From assembly GCA_003647385.1 (NCBI GenBank), contig QMMT01000045.1, positions 1-9,667 on the forward strand: DNA of 9,667 nucleotides, in the 5' to 3' direction. Positions within the stretch are counted from its first letter, which is position 1, and every line of letters begins with the position of its first letter. Of the stretch, positions 1 to 6,441 are shown in pieces. The translations under genes and the position numbers were made by a program. The stretch is from Deltaproteobacteria bacterium. Its GTDB lineage: Bacteria; Desulfobacterota; Desulfobacteria; Desulfobacterales; Desulfobacteraceae. The notes under the pieces are model-generated. The model saw nothing but the letters and a program-made list of their open reading frames with translations, ran no database searches and was not told where the DNA came from.

Positions 1-276
1 ACCCTATGGGGCAAGAATTCAAACACATTTATCAATGATCAAAAAATTTTTTGGGACTTCAAATAGTTTTGAATTAAAAACTTGAAATGGATTAGAAATA
101 TTTATAGAAAATTCTCATAGAGAAATAAATATCTGCATTCACCTTAATACATACATAAGCAGAACAATATTTTTGGCTGTCTATTCAACTTTTTTTGATT
201 TTACACATGAGAATTTATTTTTTTGAGATTACGAGCAAAATTACAGATAGGGTGTGGATCTGAATTCTGGCAGGGA
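1..276. other. AT-rich stretch without a recognisable gene
   Basis: No convincing coding region is visible on either strand. Short open stretches touch the left edge in two plus-strand frames (ending near 66 and near 85), but neither resembles a known protein end. The sequence contains a perfect A6T6 palindrome flanked by C and G (40-53) and a small inverted repeat TTCAAA/TTTGAA (58-63 and 68-73). No promoter or terminator stands out. Together with the palindromic element and the gene scrap that follow, this forms a 600-base region without an intact gene. Confidence 0.5.
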
Positions 277-448
277 GGTCGGGGTGTGGGTTGTAGAGAA
301 TAATTGATTGGTCTTCTGTACAGGCTCTTAACGTAGTGGAGCGTAAAAACCGCTAAGTGTCTGAGTGAAACGAGTTTTAGCGGTTAGCGGAATGGAGTTT
401 AGAGCCTGTAAGAGGATCAATCACATGAACGCAACCCACACCCCGACC
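277..448. repeat. 172-bp near-palindromic element
   Basis: The outer arms are a perfect 17-bp inverted repeat: GGTCGGGGTGTGGGTTG at 277-293 and its reverse complement at 432-448. After an asymmetric internal loop, a second arm pair (305-328 with 401-423) gives about 23 pairs with two G-U wobbles and one bulged base (G318). A 9-bp central stem, AACCGCTAA (348-356) with TTAGCGGTT (377-385), closes a 20-base loop. The heptamer TTAGCGG occurs twice in tandem (377-383 and 384-390), so CCGCTAA (350-356) can pair with either copy. There is no poly-T tract, so it is not a simple terminator, and it does not encode a protein. The arms are more GC-rich than the flanking AT-rich DNA. It could be a dispersed palindromic repeat or MITE-like element, or a structured RNA; the single window cannot decide. 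Confidence 0.75.
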
Positions 449-540
449 GGGTTAACACTAAATCACTACCCAATAATCTATATTTTTTAACGGCTGAGAT
501 TAAAAACATTTTTTTATTTTACATACGATTGCCCCGGGGT

Positions 541-597
541 GAATTAAGTCAGTTATCCGAGGAGCTTAAAAAAACGGTCGATCAGTTTAAAATTTAA
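541..597 (+). pseudogene. 3' remnant of a methyl-accepting chemotaxis protein gene
   Basis: Read on the plus strand to the TAA at 595-597, these bases encode ELSQLSEELKKTVDQFKI. This matches the conserved end of many chemoreceptors, where a final amphipathic helix (alternating L, EEL and K residues) leads into a terminal V-x-x-F-K-hydrophobic. Upstream in the same frame the resemblance stops at once: the preceding residues (about 520-540) do not look like the signalling helix and no receptor sequence is seen in other frames, so only 18 codons remain. It ends four bases before the stop codon of the convergent ATPase gene, a normal place for an old gene end. I infer a deletion or rearrangement with a breakpoint near 530-541, not far from the palindromic element. 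The short length means chance similarity cannot be fully excluded. Confidence 0.5.
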
Positions 598-601
598 ACC
601 A

Positions 602-1567
602 TCAAAAGAAAAAATGACATGCGGTTAAATGGTTTGGGTCTTTTCCATTTTTAAAGAGTTCCGGCTCTTTTTTATAACAAATCTCTTTAACATACTCACA
701 TCGTGTATTAAACCTGCACCCGGCAGGTGGATTCTCCACAGAAGGCACCTCGCCTTTCAAGATGATTCGATCCCGGCTTAACCCTGGGTCCGGCACGGGG
801 ATGGAAGATAAAAGGGCCTTGGTATAGGGATGGTGCCCATTATTATAAATATCATTTGCATCTGCCATCTCAACAATTTTACCCAGATACATGACAGCAA
901 TTTTGTCTGAGACATGCTTCACAACAGATAAATCATGAGAAATGAAAATATATGTCAACCCCATGTTCTTCTGGAGTTCCAGTAAAAGGTTTAAAATTTT
1001 GGATTGAACAGAAACATCCAATGCTGAAACCGGTTCATCACAAATAATGATCTCCGGTTCCAGGCTGATGGCGCGGGCTATACCAATTCTCTGGCGCTGA
1101 CCGCCTGAAAACTCATGGGGAAATTTAGGCAGCACATCTGTCAGCAGCCCTGCCCTTTCAATCAAATTGTTAATTTCTGAATCTAAATTTCCATTTTTTT
1201 TGCCATGGATAATATATTTTTCTTCAAGGATCTCTTTGACGGTCTGCCGGGGATTTAACGATTCAAATGGATCTTGAAAAATCATCTGCAAATTTAAGGC
1301 AAGTTCTTTTCTTCGTTGTGACTTAAGGTTGGAAACAATCTGGTCTTTTATAATAACCTGTCCATCTGAAGGATGATAAAGGCCCATTATGCATCTGCCC
1401 AATGTTGTTTTACCGCATCCGGATTCTCCAACAATGCCAAGTGTTTCTCCTTTGTTCACCTTAAAAGAGACACCGTCCAGTGCATACACCCAGCCTTTTT
1501 GCCTTAAAAACACACCGCCTGTCACAGGAAAATACTTTTTAAGATTTTTTACTTCAAGAATTACCAT
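602..1567 (-). CDS. dppF: Peptide ABC transporter ATP-binding protein, OppF/DppF type
   Basis: Cytoplasmic ATPase that powers oligo- or dipeptide import, normally as a heterodimer with an OppD/DppD partner. The 321 residues show Walker A GESGCGKTT (47-55), Q-loop Q98, signature SGGQR (154-158), Walker B IIICDE (173-178), D-loop SALD (181-184) and switch histidine H211. The family's C-terminal extension follows (HPYTKALLSSIP and GEVPS motifs). Four cysteines (C284, C290, C297, C317) have the spacing known in this family, where related subunits bind an iron-sulfur cluster. The ATG is preceded by AAGGA (1572-1576 on the plus strand) four bases away. The gene stands alone, divergent from the FAD enzyme gene and about 1.8 kb from its probable partner ATPase on the same strand; no permease gene adjoins it. 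All ATPase motifs are intact. OppF versus DppF, and so the substrate, cannot be settled from sequence alone. Confidence 0.93.
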   Translation of the reverse strand: MVILEVKNLKKYFPVTGGVFLRQKGWVYALDGVSFKVNKGETLGIVGESGCGKTTLGRCIMGLYHPSDGQVIIKDQIVSNLKSQRRKELALNLQMIFQDPFESLNPRQTVKEILEEKYIIHGKKNGNLDSEINNLIERAGLLTDVLPKFPHEFSGGQRQRIGIARAISLEPEIIICDEPVSALDVSVQSKILNLLLELQKNMGLTYIFISHDLSVVKHVSDKIAVMYLGKIVEMADANDIYNNGHHPYTKALLSSIPVPDPGLSRDRIILKGEVPSVENPPAGCRFNTRCEYVKEICYKKEPELFKNGKDPNHLTACHFFF

Positions 1568-1597
1568 AGCATCCTTATATCATGTTATGAAAAATAA

Positions 1598-1627
1598 AAT
1601 AAACAGCTCATAAATTTAAATTGTAAA
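1598..1627 (-). promoter_or_regulatory. Candidate sigma-70 promoter for the OppF/DppF-type gene
   Basis: On the minus strand TTTACA (plus 1622-1627, five of six matches to the -35 consensus) lies 18 bases from TTTATT (plus 1598-1603, four of six to the -10 consensus). Initiation would fall about 25 bases before the ATG and would include the AAGGA ribosome site. The region is so AT-rich that chance matches are likely. Confidence 0.3.
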
Positions 1628-1649
1628 TTAGTTAAAACAATTCTAATGT
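1621..1649 (+). promoter_or_regulatory. Weak candidate promoter for the FAD dehydrogenase gene
   Basis: TTGTAA (1621-1626) and TAATGT (1644-1649) are separated by 17 bases and lie about 44 bases before the ATG. They match the consensus at four and three of six positions. This box overlaps the candidate minus-strand promoter, so the two divergent genes may compete or be co-regulated. The support is position and spacing only. Confidence 0.2.
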
Positions 1650-1692
1650 AACCATTGCATTTTTTTAAAATCGGTTTTAGGAATTAAAAATC

Positions 1693-2940
1693 ATGGAATC
1701 AAATAAGGATGTAATTATTGTTGGCGGCGGCATTATTGGTCTGGCCTGTGCTCATTATCTCATAGAAAAGAATGTATCTGTAAGAATTATCGAACAGGAA
1801 TTAATCGGTTCCGGGGCATCTCATGGGAATTGCGGTCTGCTTTATTTTCCAGATGTTATTCCGTTGTGCGAACCCGGTGCGGTCCGTCATGAAATTATCA
1901 AGACAATAACGGGGAAATCTTCTCTATATATAAAACCCACACTGGATCTAAAGCTCATCCGCTGGCTTGTAAAATTTGCAGCCCATTGCACCCAAAGTCA
2001 CCTGGACACGGCTTCAAAAGCTAAAAATGATATTTTAAGATATTCTATGACCCTTTTTGATAGGCTTTTTACTGAACATGCCATTGAATGTGATTTTGAA
2101 AAAAAAGGGGTTCTGCATTTATTTAAAGATAAAAAAAAATTTGAGGCCTATGAATCCACCAACACTTTTCTCCAAAATTTCGGGTTTGGTGCAAAAGCAC
2201 TTGAACAGGATGACGCCCGAAAACTTGAGCCGGCAATCCATGAAGATATTGCCGGTGCGTGGCATAATCAATCCATCTGGCACCTCAGGCCGGAAATGCT
2301 GGTTGACGCCTGGAAAAAGCTGTTGATCAAAAAAGGCCTTATCATCGAAGAAAAGTGTAAAATGACAGGGTTTGGAATAACCCAAGGTAAAATCAAATCT
2401 GTTAAAACCGTAAAGGGTCAATACAAAGCAGACACCTTTATCCTTGCCACGGGGGCATGGGCACCTGAAACAGAAAAACAACTAAACCTTTCCATACCGG
2501 TACAACCGGGGAAGGGATACAGCATCACCATGGAAAGACCGGATCAATCCTGTGAAATTCCCTGTTATTTTTATGAAAAAAACATAGTAGCAACGCCCTG
2601 GAAAACAGGATATCGACTTGGCGGCACCATGGAATTTTCAGGATTTTCCGATACCTTAAATAAAAAAAGGCTCGCAAGGATTATTTCCGGGGCAAAACAA
2701 TATTTAAATCCCTCTATAGGGCATCCTGTAATTGAAGAATGGACCGGGCTTCGCCCAATGACGTATGATGATCTGCCCATTATTGACCGGTCTGCTTTTC
2801 ATGACAACCTGTTTATCGCTACCGGACACGGAATGCTTGGATTGACACTGGCTACGGGAACTGGAAAGTCGGTCTGTGATATGATATGCAACGGCAAGGC
2901 ACAAATCGATCTTACACCTTTTTCTTTGGATAGATTCTGA
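1693..2940 (+). CDS. dadA: FAD-dependent D-amino-acid dehydrogenase, DadA-like
   Basis: A DAO-family flavoprotein expected to oxidise a D-amino acid (or a related amine such as glycine or hydroxyproline) to the oxo acid and ammonia, passing electrons to the membrane quinone pool or another acceptor. Its 415 residues match DadA-type length. The N-terminal Rossmann motif GGGIIG (11-16) is followed by an acidic residue at the end of the second strand (E34) that should bind the ribose. The DadA-like segment GSGASHGNCG (40-49), a late GLRPMTYDDLPIID motif (around 352) and the C-terminal FAD loop TGHGMLGLTLATGTGK (about 377-392) are all present. The ATG is preceded by AGGA (1679-1682) ten bases away. 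It is transcribed divergently from the peptide-transport ATPase gene, in keeping with use of D-amino acids from imported peptides. The family is clear; the exact substrate is inference, and glycine oxidase or hydroxyproline dehydrogenase are alternatives. Confidence 0.82.
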   Translation: MESNKDVIIVGGGIIGLACAHYLIEKNVSVRIIEQELIGSGASHGNCGLLYFPDVIPLCEPGAVRHEIIKTITGKSSLYIKPTLDLKLIRWLVKFAAHCTQSHLDTASKAKNDILRYSMTLFDRLFTEHAIECDFEKKGVLHLFKDKKKFEAYESTNTFLQNFGFGAKALEQDDARKLEPAIHEDIAGAWHNQSIWHLRPEMLVDAWKKLLIKKGLIIEEKCKMTGFGITQGKIKSVKTVKGQYKADTFILATGAWAPETEKQLNLSIPVQPGKGYSITMERPDQSCEIPCYFYEKNIVATPWKTGYRLGGTMEFSGFSDTLNKKRLARIISGAKQYLNPSIGHPVIEEWTGLRPMTYDDLPIIDRSAFHDNLFIATGHGMLGLTLATGTGKSVCDMICNGKAQIDLTPFSLDRF

Positions 2941-2965
2941 TTGTCCGAAAGGGGATTTGAGAAAT

Positions 2966-3007
2966 AAAAAAAAAGGGTTTTCTATTGATCTTAAACAGAA
3001 AACCCTT
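2966..3007 (-). terminator. Rho-independent terminator of the cold-shock gene
   Basis: An 11-bp perfect stem, AAGGGTTTTCT (2973-2983) with AGAAAACCCTT (2997-3007), closes a 13-base loop. On the minus strand it is followed by nine T (plus 2966-2974, partly within the stem). It begins 10 bases past the cold-shock stop codon. On the plus strand the hairpin also lies about 30 bases after the dehydrogenase stop and is followed by a looser T-rich stretch, so it may serve both converging genes. Confidence 0.85.
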
Positions 3008-3017
3008 AAAATGTTTT

Positions 3018-3218
3018 TTATTGAACAGTTACGTTAACTGCTGCCGGCCCTTTCTGGCCGTCTTCTACATCAAAAGTGACTTTATCGCCTTCATTTAGTG
3101 ATTTAAAACCATTTCCATTGATACCTGAATGATGAACAAATACATCCGGTCCATCTTCCTGCTCAATAAAGCCGTACCCTTTTGAATCGTTAAACCATTT
3201 TACAATCCCATTTGCCAT
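3018..3218 (-). CDS. csp: Cold-shock protein, CspA family
   Basis: Small single-domain OB-fold protein that binds single-stranded RNA and DNA and acts as an RNA chaperone. The 66 residues are full length for the family. The RNA-binding motifs are intact: K-GYGFIEQ (RNP1, residues 13-20) and VFVHHSGI (RNP2, about 26-33), after the typical start [18 protein letters not shown]. The ATG has a strong AAGGAG (plus 3228-3233) nine bases upstream. It is a single-gene unit with its own terminator, lying between the converging FAD enzyme and the OppD/DppD-type ATPase gene, and it separates two ATPase genes that are usually adjacent. Nothing suggests a function linked to peptide transport. Genomes carry several csp copies and this one cannot be assigned to a specific paralogue, nor is cold induction shown. 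Confidence 0.95.
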   Translation of the reverse strand: MANGIVKWFNDSKGYGFIEQEDGPDVFVHHSGINGNGFKSLNEGDKVTFDVEDGQKGPAAVNVTVQ

Positions 3219-3240
3219 TGTGACGTTCTCCTTGACTTAA

Positions 3241-3405
3241 AATAAATAATATAGTTTCAAACTTAAGGTCTTGCCACTTTAACAGATGGGTCTTGCCTTT
3301 AGAACGAAACTGCTAAGCCCTTCTTAGCAAGGCTTTGTTGAGTATTATTGCCTTTAATTTAAAAAATCAAGTTTTTTTTTAAATTTTTTCTTTTTTTTAA
3401 AAAAT
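3241..3405 (-). promoter_or_regulatory. Repeat-rich upstream region of the cold-shock gene
   Basis: The spacer before csp holds a 9-bp direct repeat GGTCTTGCC at 3267-3275 and 3289-3297 (22 bases apart, about two helical turns), and a palindrome TGCTAAG (3311-3317)/CTTAGCA (3323-3329) with a five-base loop. An AT-only hairpin, AATTTAAAAAA (3356-3366)/TTTTTTAAATT (3375-3385), lies near the end of the ATPase gene and could weaken transcription leaving it. A TATATT-like -10 can be read on the minus strand close to csp (about 3250), with no good -35. The repeats could be operator sites or leader structure; no regulator is identified. Confidence 0.35.
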
Positions 3406-4386
3406 TCATACCTCAAGCAAATGACAGGCTGCTGTGTGATTTCGTCCCATTTTTCGCTCAAGGGGAACCCTTTTTTTACAGATATTCTCCACCAGATGAC
3501 ACCGGCCTGCAAACCTGCAGCCCTCCGGCATATGCAGCAATGACGGGACATTTCCCTTTATTGTCGGAAGAATGGTTTTAGAGTTTTTTGCAAGTGATGG
3601 GATGGACGTTAACAAGCCTTTTGTATAGGGGTGTTTCGGATGATTAAACAGTGTCACCACGTCTGCTTTTTCAGCAATCCTTCCTGCATACATGACAACA
3701 ACATCATCACAATTTTCTGCAATCACCCCCAAATCATGGGTGATCAAAATCACAGACATTCCTGATTTTTTTTGAAGGGATTTAATCAAATCCAGAATCT
3801 GTGCCTGAACAGTTACATCAAGAGCAGTTGTGGGTTCATCTGCAATAAGAATATCCGGTTCACAGGAAAGTGCCATTGCGATCATTACCCGCTGCCTCAT
3901 ACCGCCTGAAAGCTGGTGAGGATATTTTTTCATCACCTTGTCAGGATCGGGTATGCCCACTTTCTCCAGCATTTCAAGCGCAGCATGTGCCATTTGGCTT
4001 ACAGACAATTGAGAAAAATGAAGTTTATAAATTTCGATCATCTGCTTTCCGATTCCGTGGACCGGATTTAGTGCTGTCATGGGTTCTTGAAAAATCATGG
4101 AAATTTTTTTACCCCGAATGCGGTGCAGGTCATTTGCCGGCAGGGTATATATATTTTGATCGTTGAATATTGCCTTACCTTGAACAATCCTTGAAACAGG
4201 TTTTGGCAAAAGTCTCATGATACTCAGAGCCGTCACACTTTTGCCGCATCCGGATTCTCCTGCAATACCAAGAATTTTTCCTTTTTCAAGCTGAAAATCT
4301 ATTTGTTCAACTGCCCTGACAACACCCTGTTCGGTACGAAACTCAATTATAAGATCACTGACATCTAAAACTATTCTGTTATCCAC
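3406..4386 (-). CDS. dppD: Peptide ABC transporter ATP-binding protein, OppD/DppD type
   Basis: Cytoplasmic ATPase for peptide import, the expected partner of the OppF/DppF-type subunit. The 326 residues show Walker A GESGCGKS (43-50), Q-loop Q100, signature SGGMR (160-164), Walker B ILIADE (179-184), TALD (187-190) and switch H217. The SGGMRQR form, HPYTKGLL and IPSL motifs are typical of D subunits. The C-terminal cysteines C290, C296, C303 and C321 have the iron-sulfur spacing known in the family. The start is GTG (4384-4386); GGAG (plus 4395-4398) sits eight bases away and overlaps the stop codon of the upstream binding-protein gene, with only five bases between the two frames, so translation is probably coupled. 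Downstream comes csp, not the F subunit or permeases. No residue needed for ATP hydrolysis appears missing. Confidence 0.93.
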   Translation of the reverse strand: MDNRIVLDVSDLIIEFRTEQGVVRAVEQIDFQLEKGKILGIAGESGCGKSVTALSIMRLLPKPVSRIVQGKAIFNDQNIYTLPANDLHRIRGKKISMIFQEPMTALNPVHGIGKQMIEIYKLHFSQLSVSQMAHAALEMLEKVGIPDPDKVMKKYPHQLSGGMRQRVMIAMALSCEPDILIADEPTTALDVTVQAQILDLIKSLQKKSGMSVILITHDLGVIAENCDDVVVMYAGRIAEKADVVTLFNHPKHPYTKGLLTSIPSLAKNSKTILPTIKGNVPSLLHMPEGCRFAGRCHLVENICKKRVPLERKMGRNHTAACHLLEV

Positions 4387-4391
4387 TATGG

Positions 4392-6263
4392 CTACTCCAC
4401 TTTAAACCGTTCATCCACAATGACAACCGCTGGAAAAACAGTTTTCTTTTTCCTGGCCTTAAGCGTTTCTTCTTTTTTACCCTCATCAATCCAGAAAAGA
4501 CCTCCTGTTGTTGTTGAAAAGGGATCAAATAGGCTGTCAGACCGCCGGGTTCCATGAAACTCAGGAAGCATAAGCCATCTCCAATACCCCAGCCTGACAT
4601 AGGGGACCATAAAGGTTGGCACAAAAGCACCGGTTTCATGGATGGCACTCTGTATTTTCAAAGAAAGGTCGATTCTTTCTTCTTCATCCAGGCTGGCCCT
4701 GTATTTATTAATCAATTCATCAAGCTTTGGATCATCTGTATTGGTAATATTGTTTGTCTGGGGTTTATGGGCATTATCAGAATGCCATCCCTGGCAATAG
4801 GAGGGGCGTATCTTTGTACTCCTTCCCATCCATGCCACATCATGTTTTTTTTCCAGGATTTTTTTAAAGGTTGCAGTGGAATCAAGGCGTTCAAGCAAAA
4901 GTTCAATCCCGGCTTTCAATGCATCTTCTTTCAGGACCACAAGTCTTGGCGTATGTTCCTCAAAACTATAGGTAACCTTAACAGAAAACCGTACCCCTTC
5001 TCTCTGCCAGATACCATCACTTCCCCTTGTCCAGCCGACATCCGTCATTAAGGTTTCTACTTTTGCAATATCATAAGTTCTTGGTTTTATGGTGTAGTCG
5101 GTATATCTCCCATACCCGGAAAACGCCTGGGCCAGCCTGAAATAATCCCCCCTTAAGACACTGTTGATCACTTTTTCAATATTCATTGCATGGGCAAATG
5201 CATAACACAACCTTCTGTCTTTGAATAGGGATTTATCCTGGTTCAGCCACATTCCCTGTGCTGATCTTTCCTGATCATTAAAAAACCATATTTTATTTAT
5301 ATACCCTTTTTTAAATAGAGAAATGTTTGATTTATCATACCGGTATTTCGGCATTGTCAGGCCAAAGGCATCGAGCTTTTCTTTTTTAAAATATTCCCCT
5401 TGAAGCTTAATATCCCGGACCACATTACATACAACGATGTCTACATTAAACCTGTTTTTGAAAAATTTTTTATCTTTTGCCCACCACTTTCTTTTTCTTT
5501 TGAATTTAATAAATTTTCCTTTTTTAAAATCACTGATCTGATAGGCGCCTGTATTGGGAACAATCTTCCAATTATATGTTTGAACAAAGGTCTGATCCAA
5601 GGTTCCAAAATAATGTTTCGGCAGGGGTGAAATTCCCAGTTTCAAGTGAAGATCCGGTACAGCCTTTGTACTTTTTACACCGATCGTATAGTCATCATAA
5701 ACAATGACGGCTTCTATTTCTCTTGTATAGTAATCGTTATACCAGGGAGCTATGATATGTTCAGAGCGCATAAATTCAAGGATATAGGCATAATCCCACG
5801 CGGTAACCGGTTCACCATCCGACCATCTGGCATCTTTGTCAAGCTTGAAATACATGGTTTTTTTATCATTACCAAACGCCCAGTGAGTGGCAAGCTCAGG
5901 AATAATGTTATCTGTATTGGGATGGATATTGATCAAGGAAAGTTGATTATCAAGAATGGCACTTCGAAATGAACCGTTTGAATCCGGGCCCACCACTCTG
6001 AACGTCATGGGAAAACTTGTGATACCTGAATGAAGGATTCCACCTTTTTGTGCCTTTTCAGATGAAAAAACCGGATCTGATTCATTTGTCAGCCATTTTA
6101 TATTGTCCGGCAAAACAGTATATTTTTTTTCCTCTGGCGTGACAACTGGGTTTGATTTTACCTGTTCAACGTGTTCATTTTTGGGGGTATCATTGTTCTG
6201 GCATCCTGCCAGACCAAAGGAGAACAGCACTATCAGACCCAACAGCATTATTTTAAATTTCAT
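4392..6263 (-). CDS. Extracellular solute-binding lipoprotein, family 5, YejA-like
   Basis: Periplasmic peptide-binding protein that would hand substrate to an inner-membrane peptide permease. Starting at the ATG 6261-6263 it has 623 residues, close to YejA and longer than typical DppA or OppA. The N-terminus is a lipoprotein signal (MKFKIMLLGLIVLFSFGLAGC) whose lipobox LAGC puts the lipidated cysteine at 21. Near residue 120 comes the family signature (PELATHWAF, then ARWSDGEPVTAWDYAYILEF), and later KWWAKDKKFFKNRFNVD resembles YejA. I chose this ATG because GGAG (plus 6269-6272) is five bases before it; the in-frame GTG six bases upstream overlaps that GGAG. It heads an apparent two-gene unit with the D-type ATPase; YejB/YejE-like permease genes would be expected nearby but are absent. 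The substrate is unknown; peptides or muropeptides are likely from the family. Confidence 0.85.
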   Translation of the reverse strand: MKFKIMLLGLIVLFSFGLAGCQNNDTPKNEHVEQVKSNPVVTPEEKKYTVLPDNIKWLTNESDPVFSSEKAQKGGILHSGITSFPMTFRVVGPDSNGSFRSAILDNQLSLINIHPNTDNIIPELATHWAFGNDKKTMYFKLDKDARWSDGEPVTAWDYAYILEFMRSEHIIAPWYNDYYTREIEAVIVYDDYTIGVKSTKAVPDLHLKLGISPLPKHYFGTLDQTFVQTYNWKIVPNTGAYQISDFKKGKFIKFKRKRKWWAKDKKFFKNRFNVDIVVCNVVRDIKLQGEYFKKEKLDAFGLTMPKYRYDKSNISLFKKGYINKIWFFNDQERSAQGMWLNQDKSLFKDRRLCYAFAHAMNIEKVINSVLRGDYFRLAQAFSGYGRYTDYTIKPRTYDIAKVETLMTDVGWTRGSDGIWQREGVRFSVKVTYSFEEHTPRLVVLKEDALKAGIELLLERLDSTATFKKILEKKHDVAWMGRSTKIRPSYCQGWHSDNAHKPQTNNITNTDDPKLDELINKYRASLDEEERIDLSLKIQSAIHETGAFVPTFMVPYVRLGYWRWLMLPEFHGTRRSDSLFDPFSTTTGGLFWIDEGKKEETLKARKKKTVFPAVVIVDERFKVE

Positions 6264-6268
6264 TTTCA

Positions 6269-6272
6269 CTCC
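6269..6272 (-). promoter_or_regulatory. Ribosome binding site fixing the binding-protein start
   Basis: GGAG on the minus strand lies five bases before the ATG at 6261-6263. It overlaps the alternative GTG (6267-6269), which therefore has no usable ribosome site. This favours the shorter protein by two residues. Confidence 0.7.
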
Positions 6273-6441
6273 GGTGTTTCAAGTTAATGTCATATCTCCA
6301 TACCAGATTACAGTATTGACAATCAAGTTTTCTGTGGAGGAATCCAAGGCAATCGCCATTTTGGTTTCTGTGGATACAATTTTCTTGACGGTCCTGGAAT
6401 TATGTGGGATATCAATGCTTTGAAATGCCTCTATTTCTACT

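Noticed and set aside
1..85. Possible C-terminal ends of a gene entering from the left edge
   Set aside because: Two plus-strand frames are open to the edge (stops near 66 and 85), but the stretch is too short and unlike any known protein end to support either.
277..448. Palindrome as an integron attC site or a rho-independent terminator
   Set aside because: No integron-type core-site pair was recognised and no T tract follows the stem on either strand.
585..599. GTTTAAA/TTTAAAC inverted repeat as terminator for the OppF/DppF-type gene
   Set aside because: It is AT-only with a short stem once a loop is allowed, and the nearest T run on the minus strand is about ten bases away.
1389..1613. 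Plus-strand frame opposite the OppF/DppF-type gene
   Set aside because: It lies antisense to the Walker A region of a gene with full family motifs and has no family resemblance.
2119..2481. 120-codon minus-strand frame inside the FAD dehydrogenase gene
   Set aside because: Antisense shadow of a gene with intact flavin-binding motifs at both ends; no protein family recognised.
4554..5051. 165-codon plus-strand frame within the binding-protein gene
   Set aside because: It is antisense to a clearly coding gene, has no ribosome site and shows unlikely composition (rich in Phe, Ile and Cys).
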